Shown here: piece after piece, positions 52,434-60,987 of the stretch
Layout of the letters: each line of letters starts with the position of its first letter
Position numbering within the stretch: the stretch's first letter is position 1
Assembly (NCBI RefSeq): GCF_030518155.1
Contig: NZ_JAULRU010000430.1
Location: 1 to 60,987 of the forward strand
Reading direction: 5' to 3'
Length of the DNA stretch: 60,987 bases
Source of the DNA: Gilvimarinus gilvus
GTDB lineage: Bacteria; Pseudomonadota; Gammaproteobacteria; Pseudomonadales; Cellvibrionaceae
Program-made: the position numbers and the translations under genes
The notes under the pieces: generated by a model
Told to the model about the DNA's origin: nothing
Database searches by the model: none
Seen by the model: only the letters and a program-made list of their open reading frames with translations

Positions 52434-54589
52434 AAATATCCCATTTGGTCGTAAAAACCATTGCTGCGGTCTGTTTGTTGTTGGCTAGTGTGTCAGCTTT
52501 CTCGTCTGCCGCACCCTCCCTGGTGCTCAGCGAGAAAGACATTACTGCACTACAAGGTGCTGGTGGAGGACTTCTCGGGCAGTCTTTGGCTCAGAACAAG
52601 CGGGTGGCTGATATGGCTTTGGGGGAAGGTATAATCGTACCCTGGCCGGAAGACGCAGGGGGGGGATACACTCATGAGCAACACAAACGCAATTACAAAG
52701 CGATGTATGCGGCGGGTCTGCAGTATCAGCTAAGTGGAGATAAGGCTTACAGTGACTACGTAGTTGAAATGCTAATCGCCTATGCTGAAATGTATCCAAA
52801 GCTTGGCTTGCATCCAGAGAAAAAAGAGCAAACTCCAGGAAAGTTGTTTTGGCAAAGCCTTAATGAAGCAGTTTGGTTGGTCTATACCGTTCAAGCCTAT
52901 GATTTTATCGCGGAGACATTAAGTGAAGGGCAAAATCAGAGCATATTAAACGATCTTTTGTACCCGGTTGCTGACTATCTTTCAATTGGCCAGCCGCAGA
53001 CTTTCGACAAAATTCACAACCATGGTACTTGGGCCGTTGCTGCGGTTGGCATGGTCGGATATGCGACGAATCGTGAAGATTACGTTGCACAAGCGTTGAC
53101 CGGGCTGAATCGGAGCGGAGAGTCTGGCTTTTATCAGCAATTGGACAAGCTTTTTTCACCCGATGGCTATTATACAGAGGGGCCATACTACCAGCGCTAT
53201 GCGCTTTTACCGTTTGTTTGGTTTGCAAAGGCAATTGATACCAATGAACCAGATGAAAACATTTTTGGGTACCGCGACGGAATTTTGCTAAAGGCCATAA
53301 GAACCACTATTGAATTAAGCTACAACGGTCTGTTTATCCCTATTAACGACGCGATCAAAGACAAGGGGATTAAAACGGAAGAGTTGGTTCAGGCCCTGGC
53401 GATTGCCTACGATATAACATCCGACCGATCATTGAGTGATGTTGCACGTCAACAAGAGCGTGTTAGTCTCAGTGCCGGAGGTGTAGCTCTATCCAACATT
53501 ATTGCTCGTGATCAAGTCATACCATATCCGTACCAGTCAAAAGTATACAGCGATGGCGCTGATGGAGATCAGGGCGGGCTGGCATTGATGCGTTCCGGCG
53601 ACAATGAAACGGGTTCGTTGGTGGTCGCAAAAAATACGAGTCAGGGAATGGGGCACGGCCATTTCGATCGTTTAGGTTGGCAGTTCTACGACAACGGACA
53701 AGAGGTGGTTACCGACTACGGCGCAGCTCGATACCTTAATGTCGAGGCGAAATATGGCGGCCACTACTTGCGTGAGAACGATACGTGGGCCAAGCAAACC
53801 GTTGCTCACAATGCCGTGGTAGTGGATCAGGCAAGCCAGTTCGGTGCTGACCTCATGCTGGCTAATGCAAGACCTGCAGAGCAGGTAGCATTTGAATCCA
53901 GCAAAGTGGCGGATATTAGTATTGGCCGTTTGAATACGGCGTACCAAGGCGTCATGCTGACACGAGTGCTGGCTCTGGTTAAACCGGAACTGGCTAACCC
54001 CTTCGTTATAGATGTGGTGACCATTGAGTCAGACAAAGTTCATCAATACGATCTACCTTTTCACTTCAGTGGTCAAATCATCGACCACAATCTGACGCAT
54101 TATAAGGCCTTTGATACCTGGAAGGTCATGGGGGAAAGCAGCGGTTATCAGCATATGCTGTTGCGCAGCGAAGGCAAGAGTGCCGTCAGCAATAATCGCT
54201 TAACGTGGCTTCTAGACGATCGTTTCTATTCGTATACCTTTGGGCATTCAGTGCAAGCCGAAGTTTCCGGAAAAACACTGTTTTTCCAGCTAGGTGCAAA
54301 TGATCCCGACCATAACTTACGACGCGAGCAAGGTCTACTTAGGCGCCTCAAGTCAACCAATGCTGTTTTCTATTCCGTCGTTGAACCACATGGAGAGTAC
54401 AACGGCACTCATGAATACGTTCGAGACTCATCCAGCAAAGTAAAGAATTTGGAGTTTCAGGCTTCAAAGTTGAACTCTAAACTCATTGTTGATATGGGAG
54501 AGTTTGGTAAATACATATTGATTATGACTACTAAAAGTTCTGGGTCAGGACCATATCAGGCAACAGTTGTGCGAGACATCAATGAGTAG
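52430..54589 (+). CDS. PL17 oligoalginate lyase (Alg17C-like)
   Basis: Exolytic lyase of 719 residues that releases unsaturated monouronate from alginate oligomers. Signal peptide about 1-27. The N-terminal (alpha/alpha) barrel has KIHNHGTWAVAAVGM (N197, H198) and YYTEGPYYQRY (candidate catalytic Tyr254). The heparinase II/III-like beta-sandwich has GHGHFDRLGWQFYDNG and VVTDYGAARYLN. These match the residues used by Saccharophagus Alg17C. It is coupled to PL6 by a 4-bp overlap. Confidence 0.93.
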   Translation: MKISHLVVKTIAAVCLLLASVSAFSSAAPSLVLSEKDITALQGAGGGLLGQSLAQNKRVADMALGEGIIVPWPEDAGGGYTHEQHKRNYKAMYAAGLQYQLSGDKAYSDYVVEMLIAYAEMYPKLGLHPEKKEQTPGKLFWQSLNEAVWLVYTVQAYDFIAETLSEGQNQSILNDLLYPVADYLSIGQPQTFDKIHNHGTWAVAAVGMVGYATNREDYVAQALTGLNRSGESGFYQQLDKLFSPDGYYTEGPYYQRYALLPFVWFAKAIDTNEPDENIFGYRDGILLKAIRTTIELSYNGLFIPINDAIKDKGIKTEELVQALAIAYDITSDRSLSDVARQQERVSLSAGGVALSNIIARDQVIPYPYQSKVYSDGADGDQGGLALMRSGDNETGSLVVAKNTSQGMGHGHFDRLGWQFYDNGQEVVTDYGAARYLNVEAKYGGHYLRENDTWAKQTVAHNAVVVDQASQFGADLMLANARPAEQVAFESSKVADISIGRLNTAYQGVMLTRVLALVKPELANPFVIDVVTIESDKVHQYDLPFHFSGQIIDHNLTHYKAFDTWKVMGESSGYQHMLLRSEGKSAVSNNRLTWLLDDRFYSYTFGHSVQAEVSGKTLFFQLGANDPDHNLRREQGLLRRLKSTNAVFYSVVEPHGEYNGTHEYVRDSSSKVKNLEFQASKLNSKLIVDMGEFGKYILIMTTKSSGSGPYQATVVRDINE

Positions 54590-54646
54590 TTAATCGGACA
54601 GCTTGAGTAAACGATTCCACCCTTAAAAATTGTATAGGTGATTTGA

Positions 54647-54988
54647 ATGCTAGTTGAATCGAAGAAATTTATTGAAATGGAAACCATCGAAGAAGAAGTG
54701 GTAGCCCCCGGAGTAAAACGGCGTGTGATGGGGTACAACGAGCAGATAATGGTTGTTCGGGTTACCTTTGACGAGGGAAGCGAAGGCTACGTGCATAGCC
54801 ACTTTCACTCTCAGGTGGCCTATGTTGAGCGAGGAAAGTTTGAAGTCATGATTGATGGCGAAAAGAAAGTCCTCAAAAGTGGCGACTGTTTTTATGTTCC
54901 GCCTAATGAAGAACATGGCGCTGTTTGTCTTGAGGCCGGCATACTGATTGATATTTTTAGCCCAATTCGCGCAGATTTTATCAGCTAA
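54647..54988 (+). CDS. kdgF: KdgF-type cupin, unsaturated monouronate linearisation
   Basis: A 113-residue single-cupin protein. Metal-binding motif 1 is HSHFHSQVAYVERGKFEV and motif 2 is PPNEEHGAVC. KdgF proteins speed conversion of 4,5-unsaturated monouronates to linear ketouronates (DEH), the step after PL17. It sits directly after PL17 in the operon with a GGTGA site upstream. Confidence 0.9.
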   Translation: MLVESKKFIEMETIEEEVVAPGVKRRVMGYNEQIMVVRVTFDEGSEGYVHSHFHSQVAYVERGKFEVMIDGEKKVLKSGDCFYVPPNEEHGAVCLEAGILIDIFSPIRADFIS

Positions 54989-55070
54989 CAATAGTTTTCA
55001 GATCAGAAAAAGGCTAATAAATAGACGGTCCTCTTTATTAATGTAATCCTGAATGACAGGTGGGCGTAGT

Positions 55071-55823
55071 ATGAAATTAGAAAACCGAGTGTGTGTTATC
55101 ACTGGCGGTGGCCGAGATATAGGTAAGTCAATCTCTCTCAAGCTCGCGCAAGAGGGAGCGAAGTTAGTGATTAACTATTATGGTAGCCAAGAAAGCGCAG
55201 AGCAGACCTTGTCTGAGGTTAAAGCAATAGGCGCCGAAGCCATATTATTTCGTGGCGACATGAGCAAACCTGAAGAGGTTCAGGCATTGGTCGAAAAGAC
55301 CAAGGCGACCTTCGGTGAAAAAATTGACATTCTGGTCAATGTGGCCGGGGGCTTGGTTGCACGCAAAACAGTAGATGAAATGGATCCCGATTTCTTCGAC
55401 TTTGTCGTCCGGCTCAACCTTACCAGTACCTTCCTGTTAACCAAATATGTAACACCCCATATGGACAGTGGGAGTGTCATTATTAATTTCTCCTCGCAGG
55501 CCGGTCGCGATGGCGGTGGCCCAGGTGCGTCTGCCTACGCAACAGCCAAAGGTGCTGTGATGACTTTCACACGCTCTATGGCAAAAGAGCTCGGTCCTAA
55601 AGGAATACGTGTCAATTCATTGTGCCCCGGTATGATCAGCACCACATTTCACGATACGTTCACCAAAGACGAGGCGCGGAAAAACGTCGCAGGATCGACA
55701 CCGCTTCGAAGAGAGGGGGCGCCTGGTGAAGTGGCAGATGCGGTCGCTTATCTTGCCAGCGACGAAGCATCATTCTTAACGGGCGTTAATTTGGATATTA
55801 ACGGCGGGTTACTCTTCTCTTAA
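55071..55823 (+). CDS. SDR-family oxidoreductase (candidate DEH reductase, A1-R type)
   Basis: A 250-residue short-chain dehydrogenase. Cofactor motif GGGRDIGKS replaces the usual GxxxGIG, NVAGG is the N-A-G motif, and the active site is S in NFSSQAGRDGG with YATAKG (Y, K). SDR enzymes reduce DEH to KDG in Sphingomonas-type alginate metabolism, which fits the position between KdgF and KdgK. The ATG at 55071 has AGGTGG upstream; a start at 55053 is less likely. Confidence 0.85.
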   Translation: MKLENRVCVITGGGRDIGKSISLKLAQEGAKLVINYYGSQESAEQTLSEVKAIGAEAILFRGDMSKPEEVQALVEKTKATFGEKIDILVNVAGGLVARKTVDEMDPDFFDFVVRLNLTSTFLLTKYVTPHMDSGSVIINFSSQAGRDGGGPGASAYATAKGAVMTFTRSMAKELGPKGIRVNSLCPGMISTTFHDTFTKDEARKNVAGSTPLRREGAPGEVADAVAYLASDEASFLTGVNLDINGGLLFS

Positions 55824-55877
55824 TCTCTAGTTATTCGGTCGGCAACAAGTCCGGCCATTTCTTTGACGAGGTAGTTT

Positions 55878-56804
55878 GTGAAAATTGCGGCAATTGGGGA
55901 GTGCATGCTGGAGATGTCCAGTGGTAGCTTGTCACCAGACCAAGCTAAAATTCCCGCTCATCTTGGTTATGGTGGAGATACACTTAACACAGCAGTGTAT
56001 CTGGCCCGGCTAGGTTCACAGCCTAGCTTTGTGACTGTAATGGGAGAAGATCAAGCAAGTCGCTGGATGACATCTCAATGGCGTCACAATGGAGTGGATA
56101 CTAGTTTGGTCAAAATCGACTCTAACAAGCGACCGGGCGTGTATCATATCAGCAATGATGAGAATGGTGAGCGTCATTTCATATACTGGCGCAACGACTC
56201 CGCAGCTAAGTACATCTTGGATTCGGACGCCAAAATGACTGAGCTAAAATCTCAGCTTACACAGTTCGACTGCATATATTTGTCTGGTATTAGCCTCGCA
56301 ATTTTAGATGCTCCATCACAAGATCGCCTGTTTACGATTCTGCAAGAGTTACGATCTGAGGGAAAGAAGATCGTTTTCGATGGCAATTACCGTCCAATTT
56401 TATGGGAAAGCACTGATCTTGCTCAAAAGGCGTTCAGTCGGGCTTACGCCATCAGCGACATAGCCCTGCCCACCATTGATGATGAATCGCTACTTTTTGG
56501 CGAGTCTGACAAGGATGCTGTAATCGAAAGAATTAGACGATGTGGCGCCCTTGAAATCATTCTAAAAATGGGTGCTGAGGGTTGTTGTATCGATAGTGGT
56601 GAATCACGCTTCATGGTAACTGGCCGAAAGGTCTCCGTAGTCGACACAACCTCAGCCGGTGACTCATTTAACGCAGCTTACCTGCACTATCGCTCACAAG
56701 GCGCAGAGCATGTTGTTGCTGCACAGAATGGCCACACCCTGGCTTCTACTGTGATACAGCATAAAGGCGCCATTATTGCTGAAAGTGATATGCCCAGCTT
56801 TTAG
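55878..56804 (+). CDS. kdgK: 2-keto-3-deoxygluconate kinase (PfkB family)
   Basis: Phosphorylates KDG to KDPG. The 308 residues have the PfkB signature near the start (GYGGDTLNTAVYLARLG) and the ATP/anion-hole motif DTTSAGDSFNAAYL, in which the usual DTxGAGD glycine is replaced by Ser. The GTG start follows GAGG. It is placed between the SDR reductase and the aldolase in the alginate operon. Other sugar kinases share the fold, so the name rests partly on context. Confidence 0.88.
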   Translation: MKIAAIGECMLEMSSGSLSPDQAKIPAHLGYGGDTLNTAVYLARLGSQPSFVTVMGEDQASRWMTSQWRHNGVDTSLVKIDSNKRPGVYHISNDENGERHFIYWRNDSAAKYILDSDAKMTELKSQLTQFDCIYLSGISLAILDAPSQDRLFTILQELRSEGKKIVFDGNYRPILWESTDLAQKAFSRAYAISDIALPTIDDESLLFGESDKDAVIERIRRCGALEIILKMGAEGCCIDSGESRFMVTGRKVSVVDTTSAGDSFNAAYLHYRSQGAEHVVAAQNGHTLASTVIQHKGAIIAESDMPSF

Positions 56805-56848
56805 TTAATTAAGCTTTACGCATCCAGTTTTTTACAAGAGATTTGTCC

Positions 56849-57922
56849 ATGATCAACAAACTAACGCTACCAGATAACGTAATTCTTGGTGATGCGGTTA
56901 CGCAAACGTTTTCTTATGCTAAGAGTCAGCGTATGGCTCTACCAGCCGTTAACATTACCAGTTCTAGTACGGCGAACAGCGTTATGGCAGTTGCCGCTGA
57001 AATCAGTGCGCCAATCATTATTCAACTTTCCCATGGTGGCGCGGCGTTTTACGGCGGTAAATCTGTTTCGAATGCGAATCATCATGGGTCAATTAAAGGT
57101 GCAGTTTCGGCGGCATTACATGTTCACGCTATGGCGCCTACCTATGGAGCCAATGTAATGCTGCATACAGACCATGCAGCTCGTAAGCTCTTACCTTGGA
57201 TTGATGGGTTGCTTGATGCCGGTGAAGACTTTTTCCAACAGCACGGAATGCCGCTTTTCTCCTCCCATATGATTGATTTATCAGAAGAGTCCTTAGAGGA
57301 CAATATCGAAACCTGCTGTCACTATCTTAAGCGCATGAGCACTATGGGAATGACACTGGAAATAGAGCTAGGTGTTACTGGCGGAGAAGAGGATGGTGTC
57401 GATAACACTGGAGTCGACGCTTCTCGTCTTTACACACAGCCCTCTGAGGTCGCATATGCCTATGAGAAGCTAAGTGAAGTCAGCGATAAGTTCACAATTG
57501 CGGCCTCGTTTGGTAACGTTCACGGCGTATACTCTCCTGGTAACGTTTCATTGCGCCCTGAAATTTTGAAAAACTCACAAGACCACCTTAGTGAACGTCT
57601 TGGCTTGGGGCGCAATCCAGTCGATTTTGTTTTCCATGGCGGTTCAGGGTCGTCTGCTGAAGATATCGCACTGGGCATTGACTATGGTGTCGTTAAAGTC
57701 AATGTAGACACCGACTTACAGTGGGCGTACTGGTCGGGGGTAAGAGAGTTTTACGAAGATCGTAGAGAGTACCTACAAGCGCAAATAGGTAACCCTGAAG
57801 GTTCCGATGTACCAAACAAGAAATTCTATGATCCACGAGTGTGGCTCCGAAAAGCAGAGGAAGGATTCTCTTCGAAGCTTGCGGATATATGCCGCCAACT
57901 TAACTGTGAAAGTGTATTTTGA
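56849..57922 (+). CDS. fbaA: Class II fructose-bisphosphate aldolase
   Basis: Zinc aldolase of 357 residues, the E. coli FbaA (class IIA) length. Motifs are LHTDHAA (zinc H and catalytic D), IELGVTGGEEDGVDN, FGNVHGVY and FHGGSGSS. It condenses triose phosphates to fructose 1,6-bisphosphate, or the reverse. Position next to kdgK and fbp suggests a gluconeogenic direction during growth on alginate. It is not of the KDPG aldolase (Eda) fold. ATG 56849 has AAGAG upstream. Confidence 0.93.
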   Translation: MINKLTLPDNVILGDAVTQTFSYAKSQRMALPAVNITSSSTANSVMAVAAEISAPIIIQLSHGGAAFYGGKSVSNANHHGSIKGAVSAALHVHAMAPTYGANVMLHTDHAARKLLPWIDGLLDAGEDFFQQHGMPLFSSHMIDLSEESLEDNIETCCHYLKRMSTMGMTLEIELGVTGGEEDGVDNTGVDASRLYTQPSEVAYAYEKLSEVSDKFTIAASFGNVHGVYSPGNVSLRPEILKNSQDHLSERLGLGRNPVDFVFHGGSGSSAEDIALGIDYGVVKVNVDTDLQWAYWSGVREFYEDRREYLQAQIGNPEGSDVPNKKFYDPRVWLRKAEEGFSSKLADICRQLNCESVF

Positions 57923-57937
57923 TTGTCTGGAAAATTT

Positions 57938-59611
57938 ATGAATCCCACGTTGAGTCAATTTTCGGCCAGTACCTATAGAGTGTTCCTTTCGGACCTACAT
58001 GGGCAAGGGGACGTATTTGATTATTTGCTGCAAGAGAAATTTGGCGTTGTAGAGAAACTCGTCGTGGATGCCTCTAGTGGTTGCAATGCACTCGAGTCAC
58101 TCTACCGCCACTATCTCATACCGGGCAATACGGTAGCCGGCACAGTGTATGGGGAAATGGCCCATGTCTCTCAAATGCTAAAATTGTTGCTTGGCTTTAA
58201 GAGTCAGCGCCGATTTTGGCCAGTTTGTGTGGAAGTCTTCTCCAGTTGCAGCTGGATTCTGGCAATAATCGAGCAATGTGCGCTTCGCGGTGAAGTAGTG
58301 GAGGGGGATCTTGAGTCAATATTACTTCTTGATGTTCAAGATCGAGATTCTCTTTGTCAGTTAGTTGGCAAGGCGGTACATTGTCTCCTGACCTACCGTT
58401 TGTACATCGTCGGAGATATCTATGATCGTGGGGCGAATGCTCCAGAAATTATGGATAAGCTTGAAAAAATGTCGTCTGTCAGCATTCAGTGGGGTAATCA
58501 TGACGTACTGTGGATGGGTGCTGCTTCTGGTTCATTGGAGTGTATCGCAACTGTGGTTCGTCTATGTATTCGGTATGGACATATTGATACTCTCACCAAA
58601 GATTATGAAATAGCGCTGGATTCTCTCAAACAATTATCAGTGAATTGTTATTCCGACGATCCTTGTGAAAATTTCATTCCTTTTGATAAAAATGAATCCT
58701 GGTCAGCGCAGACGCTGGCAGCTATGCACAAAGCCATCTCTATTATTCAGTTTAAGCTAGAACAGCAGATAATTCGCCGCAATGCGAATTTTTCGATGGG
58801 TGAAAGGCTGGTTTTGGATAGGCTGGATATCGACGCCGGTGAGATGGAGGTCAATGGGGAAAGGGTCGAGCTAACCGATACGAAATTTCCAACCCTAAAT
58901 CGAGAGTCTCCATCTTCACTGACGGAAGATGAATGGGGTGTTATTGAAGATTTAAAATCTCAGTTCGTTGGTTCGACTCGATTGCAACGTCATGTACATT
59001 TCCTATTTTCCAACGGCAGTTTAATTGAGACAGACGAAAATTACGTAATGTTTCATGGTTGCGTACCGGTGGATGAAGAGGGTAACTTTATGTCGCTTTC
59101 GATGGCAGGCCGAGAGCTAAGCGGTAGTGCCTTGTTTGATGCTCTAGAGTTACAGCTTAGAAAGGCTCATTCAAGGCGGAATGCTTCTAGTTGCAAGTAT
59201 TTGTCCGACGTAGCCTGGTACTTGTGGTGTGGACCTCGGTCACCGCTATTCGGAAAGCAGCAGATGACCACTTTCGAACGATATTTTATATCCGATGACA
59301 AATATCATCATGAAGGGAAGAACTCGTACTTTACTGCGAGAAATGACACATCTTTTGTGCAAAGAGTTTCAGTTGAAATGGGTGGCGAAAAAGACAGTAT
59401 TGTCGTGAATGGGCATGTGCCCGTGAAGCTTGCTTCTGGTGAGTCTCCTCGGCACGCTGAAGGCCAGCTACTCTGTATAGATGGCGGTTTCTCTAAGGCA
59501 TATCGGTCACGCACTGGTGCCGCTGGTATGGTTTTGATTGCAAACAACGAAAATCACCAACTATTTTCAGTTGAAGAGATAAATTCCAGTTTTCAATTAT
59601 TTGAAATTTAA
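57938..59611 (+). CDS. fbp: Class III fructose-1,6-bisphosphatase
   Basis: A 557-residue metallophosphatase. The calcineurin-like core is visible: LSDLHGQGDVF, VGDIYDRG, WGNHDVLWMG, FHGCVPV and NGHVPVKLASGESP. These define the Firmicutes-type (class III) FBPase, somewhat shorter than the usual 640-670 residues. It would turn fructose 1,6-bisphosphate into fructose 6-phosphate. The gene starts 15 bp after the aldolase stop, with GGA at 6-7 bases. Class III enzymes are uncommon in gammaproteobacteria, so horizontal gain is plausible. Confidence 0.9.
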   Translation: MNPTLSQFSASTYRVFLSDLHGQGDVFDYLLQEKFGVVEKLVVDASSGCNALESLYRHYLIPGNTVAGTVYGEMAHVSQMLKLLLGFKSQRRFWPVCVEVFSSCSWILAIIEQCALRGEVVEGDLESILLLDVQDRDSLCQLVGKAVHCLLTYRLYIVGDIYDRGANAPEIMDKLEKMSSVSIQWGNHDVLWMGAASGSLECIATVVRLCIRYGHIDTLTKDYEIALDSLKQLSVNCYSDDPCENFIPFDKNESWSAQTLAAMHKAISIIQFKLEQQIIRRNANFSMGERLVLDRLDIDAGEMEVNGERVELTDTKFPTLNRESPSSLTEDEWGVIEDLKSQFVGSTRLQRHVHFLFSNGSLIETDENYVMFHGCVPVDEEGNFMSLSMAGRELSGSALFDALELQLRKAHSRRNASSCKYLSDVAWYLWCGPRSPLFGKQQMTTFERYFISDDKYHHEGKNSYFTARNDTSFVQRVSVEMGGEKDSIVVNGHVPVKLASGESPRHAEGQLLCIDGGFSKAYRSRTGAAGMVLIANNENHQLFSVEEINSSFQLFEI

Positions 59612-59656
59612 ATAGGTTTGACTCGCTTGGTAGAATGTCAGATGCAGGAGAATAAG

Positions 59657-60742
59657 ATGATAAAAAGTATTGATGCCACCCGTTTGTTGCAGCTCGTTTT
59701 CGTGTCCACACTCGCCGCTTTAGCCGGGTGTCAGGGCCAACCACAAGCTTCGCAGTCGAGTTCCGAATCGATGGATGTTAGGGGTAAGCGCGCTCCGGGT
59801 ACTGTAATTGATCTATCGCAATGGAAAATTACTTTACCTATGGACAGCAATCGCGACGGGAAGATTGATGAGGTCGGTCCGCCTACGATCAGTCGCTTGC
59901 TTGAGCCACGCTTTTTTTATGCAAATAGCGAAGGTGGCGTGGTATTTACGGCGCCGAACAAAGCAATAACGACTTCAAACTCTACCAATACGCGCAGCGA
60001 ACTGCGTCAAATGATTGATGCCAGCGGATCTAAGACCAAAGCACCCGGTAACAATTTTGTGCTGGCGGCGCATCCTAATGCCTCGCGATACGGCTCAATT
60101 GGGGGCACTTTATCGGCTAAATTGGCTGTAAATCATGTGGCTATTGAAGCGAAAAATCCTGATAAGAAACCCGCATTCTCTGTTGTTGTCGGTCAGATTC
60201 ATGCGGGCAAAGACAGCAGTATGGCGAAAGGTTTTGGTTATGGTAATGAGCCATTAAAGATCTATTACAAAAAGTGGCCCGATCATGAATATGGGTCCGT
60301 CTTTTGGACTTATGAGCGTAACTTAGAGCGTGATGATCCCAACCGTACCGATATCGCATACCCCGTGTGGGGCAATCTGTGGGATTCGAGCGAGAGTCCA
60401 CAGGAGCAAGGGGTCAAGCTTAACGAGCCTTTTAGTTACGTTGTGGATATAGATGGCAGCGTAATGACATTAACCTTTAGCGCAGAGGGAAAGCCCACTG
60501 TTAATTACAGCGTGGATCTTTCAAATAACGTCGACCCTGAAGGGAGGCTTGATGAGCTGGATAACCCAAAGGGCTACAGTGGTGATTGGTTCTACTTCAA
60601 AGCCGGTGCCTATAACCAGTGCAGTGCTAAAGATCAAGACGGTATGTGGTATGCAGGTTGTGCAGGCTCTGGTATTTGGAGCGAGGACTCCCAAAACGGA
60701 CATTACGCACAGGCGACTTTTTACTCTTTAACGCTGAAGTAG
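59657..60742 (+). CDS. PL7 alginate lyase, lipoprotein
   Basis: A 361-residue jelly-roll lyase. Lipobox LAGC places the anchor at C25, followed by a Ser-rich linker. Family motifs are RSELR (113-117), QIH (180-182) and YFKAGAYNQ (313-321), which carry the catalytic R, Q, H and Y. QIH enzymes usually prefer polyguluronate or mixed blocks. AGGAG lies before the ATG at 59657. It closes the operon; a GC-rich stem (CCTCGCCC / GGGCGAGG, 60758-60791) without a T run follows. Confidence 0.92.
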   Translation: MIKSIDATRLLQLVFVSTLAALAGCQGQPQASQSSSESMDVRGKRAPGTVIDLSQWKITLPMDSNRDGKIDEVGPPTISRLLEPRFFYANSEGGVVFTAPNKAITTSNSTNTRSELRQMIDASGSKTKAPGNNFVLAAHPNASRYGSIGGTLSAKLAVNHVAIEAKNPDKKPAFSVVVGQIHAGKDSSMAKGFGYGNEPLKIYYKKWPDHEYGSVFWTYERNLERDDPNRTDIAYPVWGNLWDSSESPQEQGVKLNEPFSYVVDIDGSVMTLTFSAEGKPTVNYSVDLSNNVDPEGRLDELDNPKGYSGDWFYFKAGAYNQCSAKDQDGMWYAGCAGSGIWSEDSQNGHYAQATFYSLTLK

Positions 60743-60850
60743 TCACTCCGCTACTATCCTCGCCCCTATCGTCTTGGCGTGAAGGGCGAGGCCAATACGT
60801 GTCACAAGAGTCTACATTCAGATCATCTACCGGTAAGTGTAACCCGCTAG

Positions 60851-60987
60851 GGAGCCTCTGATTAAGTCCTCAGTGGCCTCTGGCTTACAGAGCTTTTCGA
60901 GGTCAAGGCGGCGATCCGATGGCGTGCCGATGGCCCGGTGAGGGGAGCCAACACAGAGATCGGAAAGCTCTGCAAGCCCCGAAGGGC
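60851..60987. repeat. Possible repeat or mobile-element end at the window edge
   Basis: From GGAGCCTCTGATTAAG at 60851 the sequence becomes GC-rich with no coding frame and is preceded by CTAG. It looks like the end of an insertion sequence or MITE, but only one end lies in the window and no second copy was found here. Confidence 0.3.

Overview
The window looks like chromosome from a marine, polysaccharide-degrading gammaproteobacterium of the Cellvibrionaceae type (Saccharophagus, Teredinibacter, Simiduia and relatives). The reasons are the relA-mazG pair, polyserine-linked secreted proteins, a Caulobacter-type TonB receptor, a flavin halogenase beside that receptor, and alginate lyases of families PL6, PL7 and PL17. 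This assignment rests on gene content only; no rRNA or tRNA was seen.

Layout. (1) 1-3660: relA and mazG, preceded by a truncated MITE. (2) 3695-9396, minus strand: an oxidative pentose (Weimberg-type) set made of an FAH-family dehydratase, a GntP permease, an IlvD/Edd sugar-acid dehydratase and an alpha-ketoglutarate semialdehyde dehydrogenase, with a perfect xyl-box-like palindrome upstream (9440-9453). (3) 9856-15335: a lipoprotein, a class D beta-lactamase, a small protein, a methyltransferase gene split by a 265-bp MITE, a histone-deacetylase-like enzyme, an HD-GYP protein and GreB. (4) 16058-43606: a xylan locus, probably for beta-1,3-xylan. It holds secreted and c-type heme proteins, an AraC regulator, a 1672-residue GH26-CBM-diheme oxidoreductase fusion, a GH120 beta-xylosidase, a LacI regulator, a TonB receptor, a halogenase, a heme/FG-GAP protein, a GH43 xylosidase, a PhyH dioxygenase, a sugar:H+ symporter, a Gfo/Idh (xylose dehydrogenase-like) enzyme and a GH26 lipoprotein. 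(5) 43775-60742: an alginate locus with two near-duplicate GntR regulators, two candidate DEH reductases, an MFS hexuronate transporter, PL6, PL17, KdgF, KdgK, PL7 and a gluconeogenic set (tpiA, class II aldolase, class III fructose bisphosphatase).

How it fits together. Secreted or surface GH26 enzymes would cut xylan, the TonB receptor would import oligomers, and GH120 and GH43 would release xylose. The Gfo/Idh enzyme would oxidise xylose, and region 2 would carry xylonate to 2-oxoglutarate. In region 5, PL7 and PL6 depolymerise alginate, PL17 gives unsaturated monomers, KdgF linearises them, a reductase makes KDG and KdgK phosphorylates it. The resulting triose could return to hexose phosphate through TpiA, the aldolase and Fbp. 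No KDPG aldolase (eda) is present in the window.

Most notable are the fusion of a beta-1,3-xylanase-like GH26 domain to a diheme DHOR-type oxidoreductase within a cluster of c-type heme proteins; shared operator-like palindromes across the xylan genes; a duplicated regulator/promoter/leader module in the alginate locus; and a MITE that cleanly splits a methyltransferase gene with a TA target duplication.
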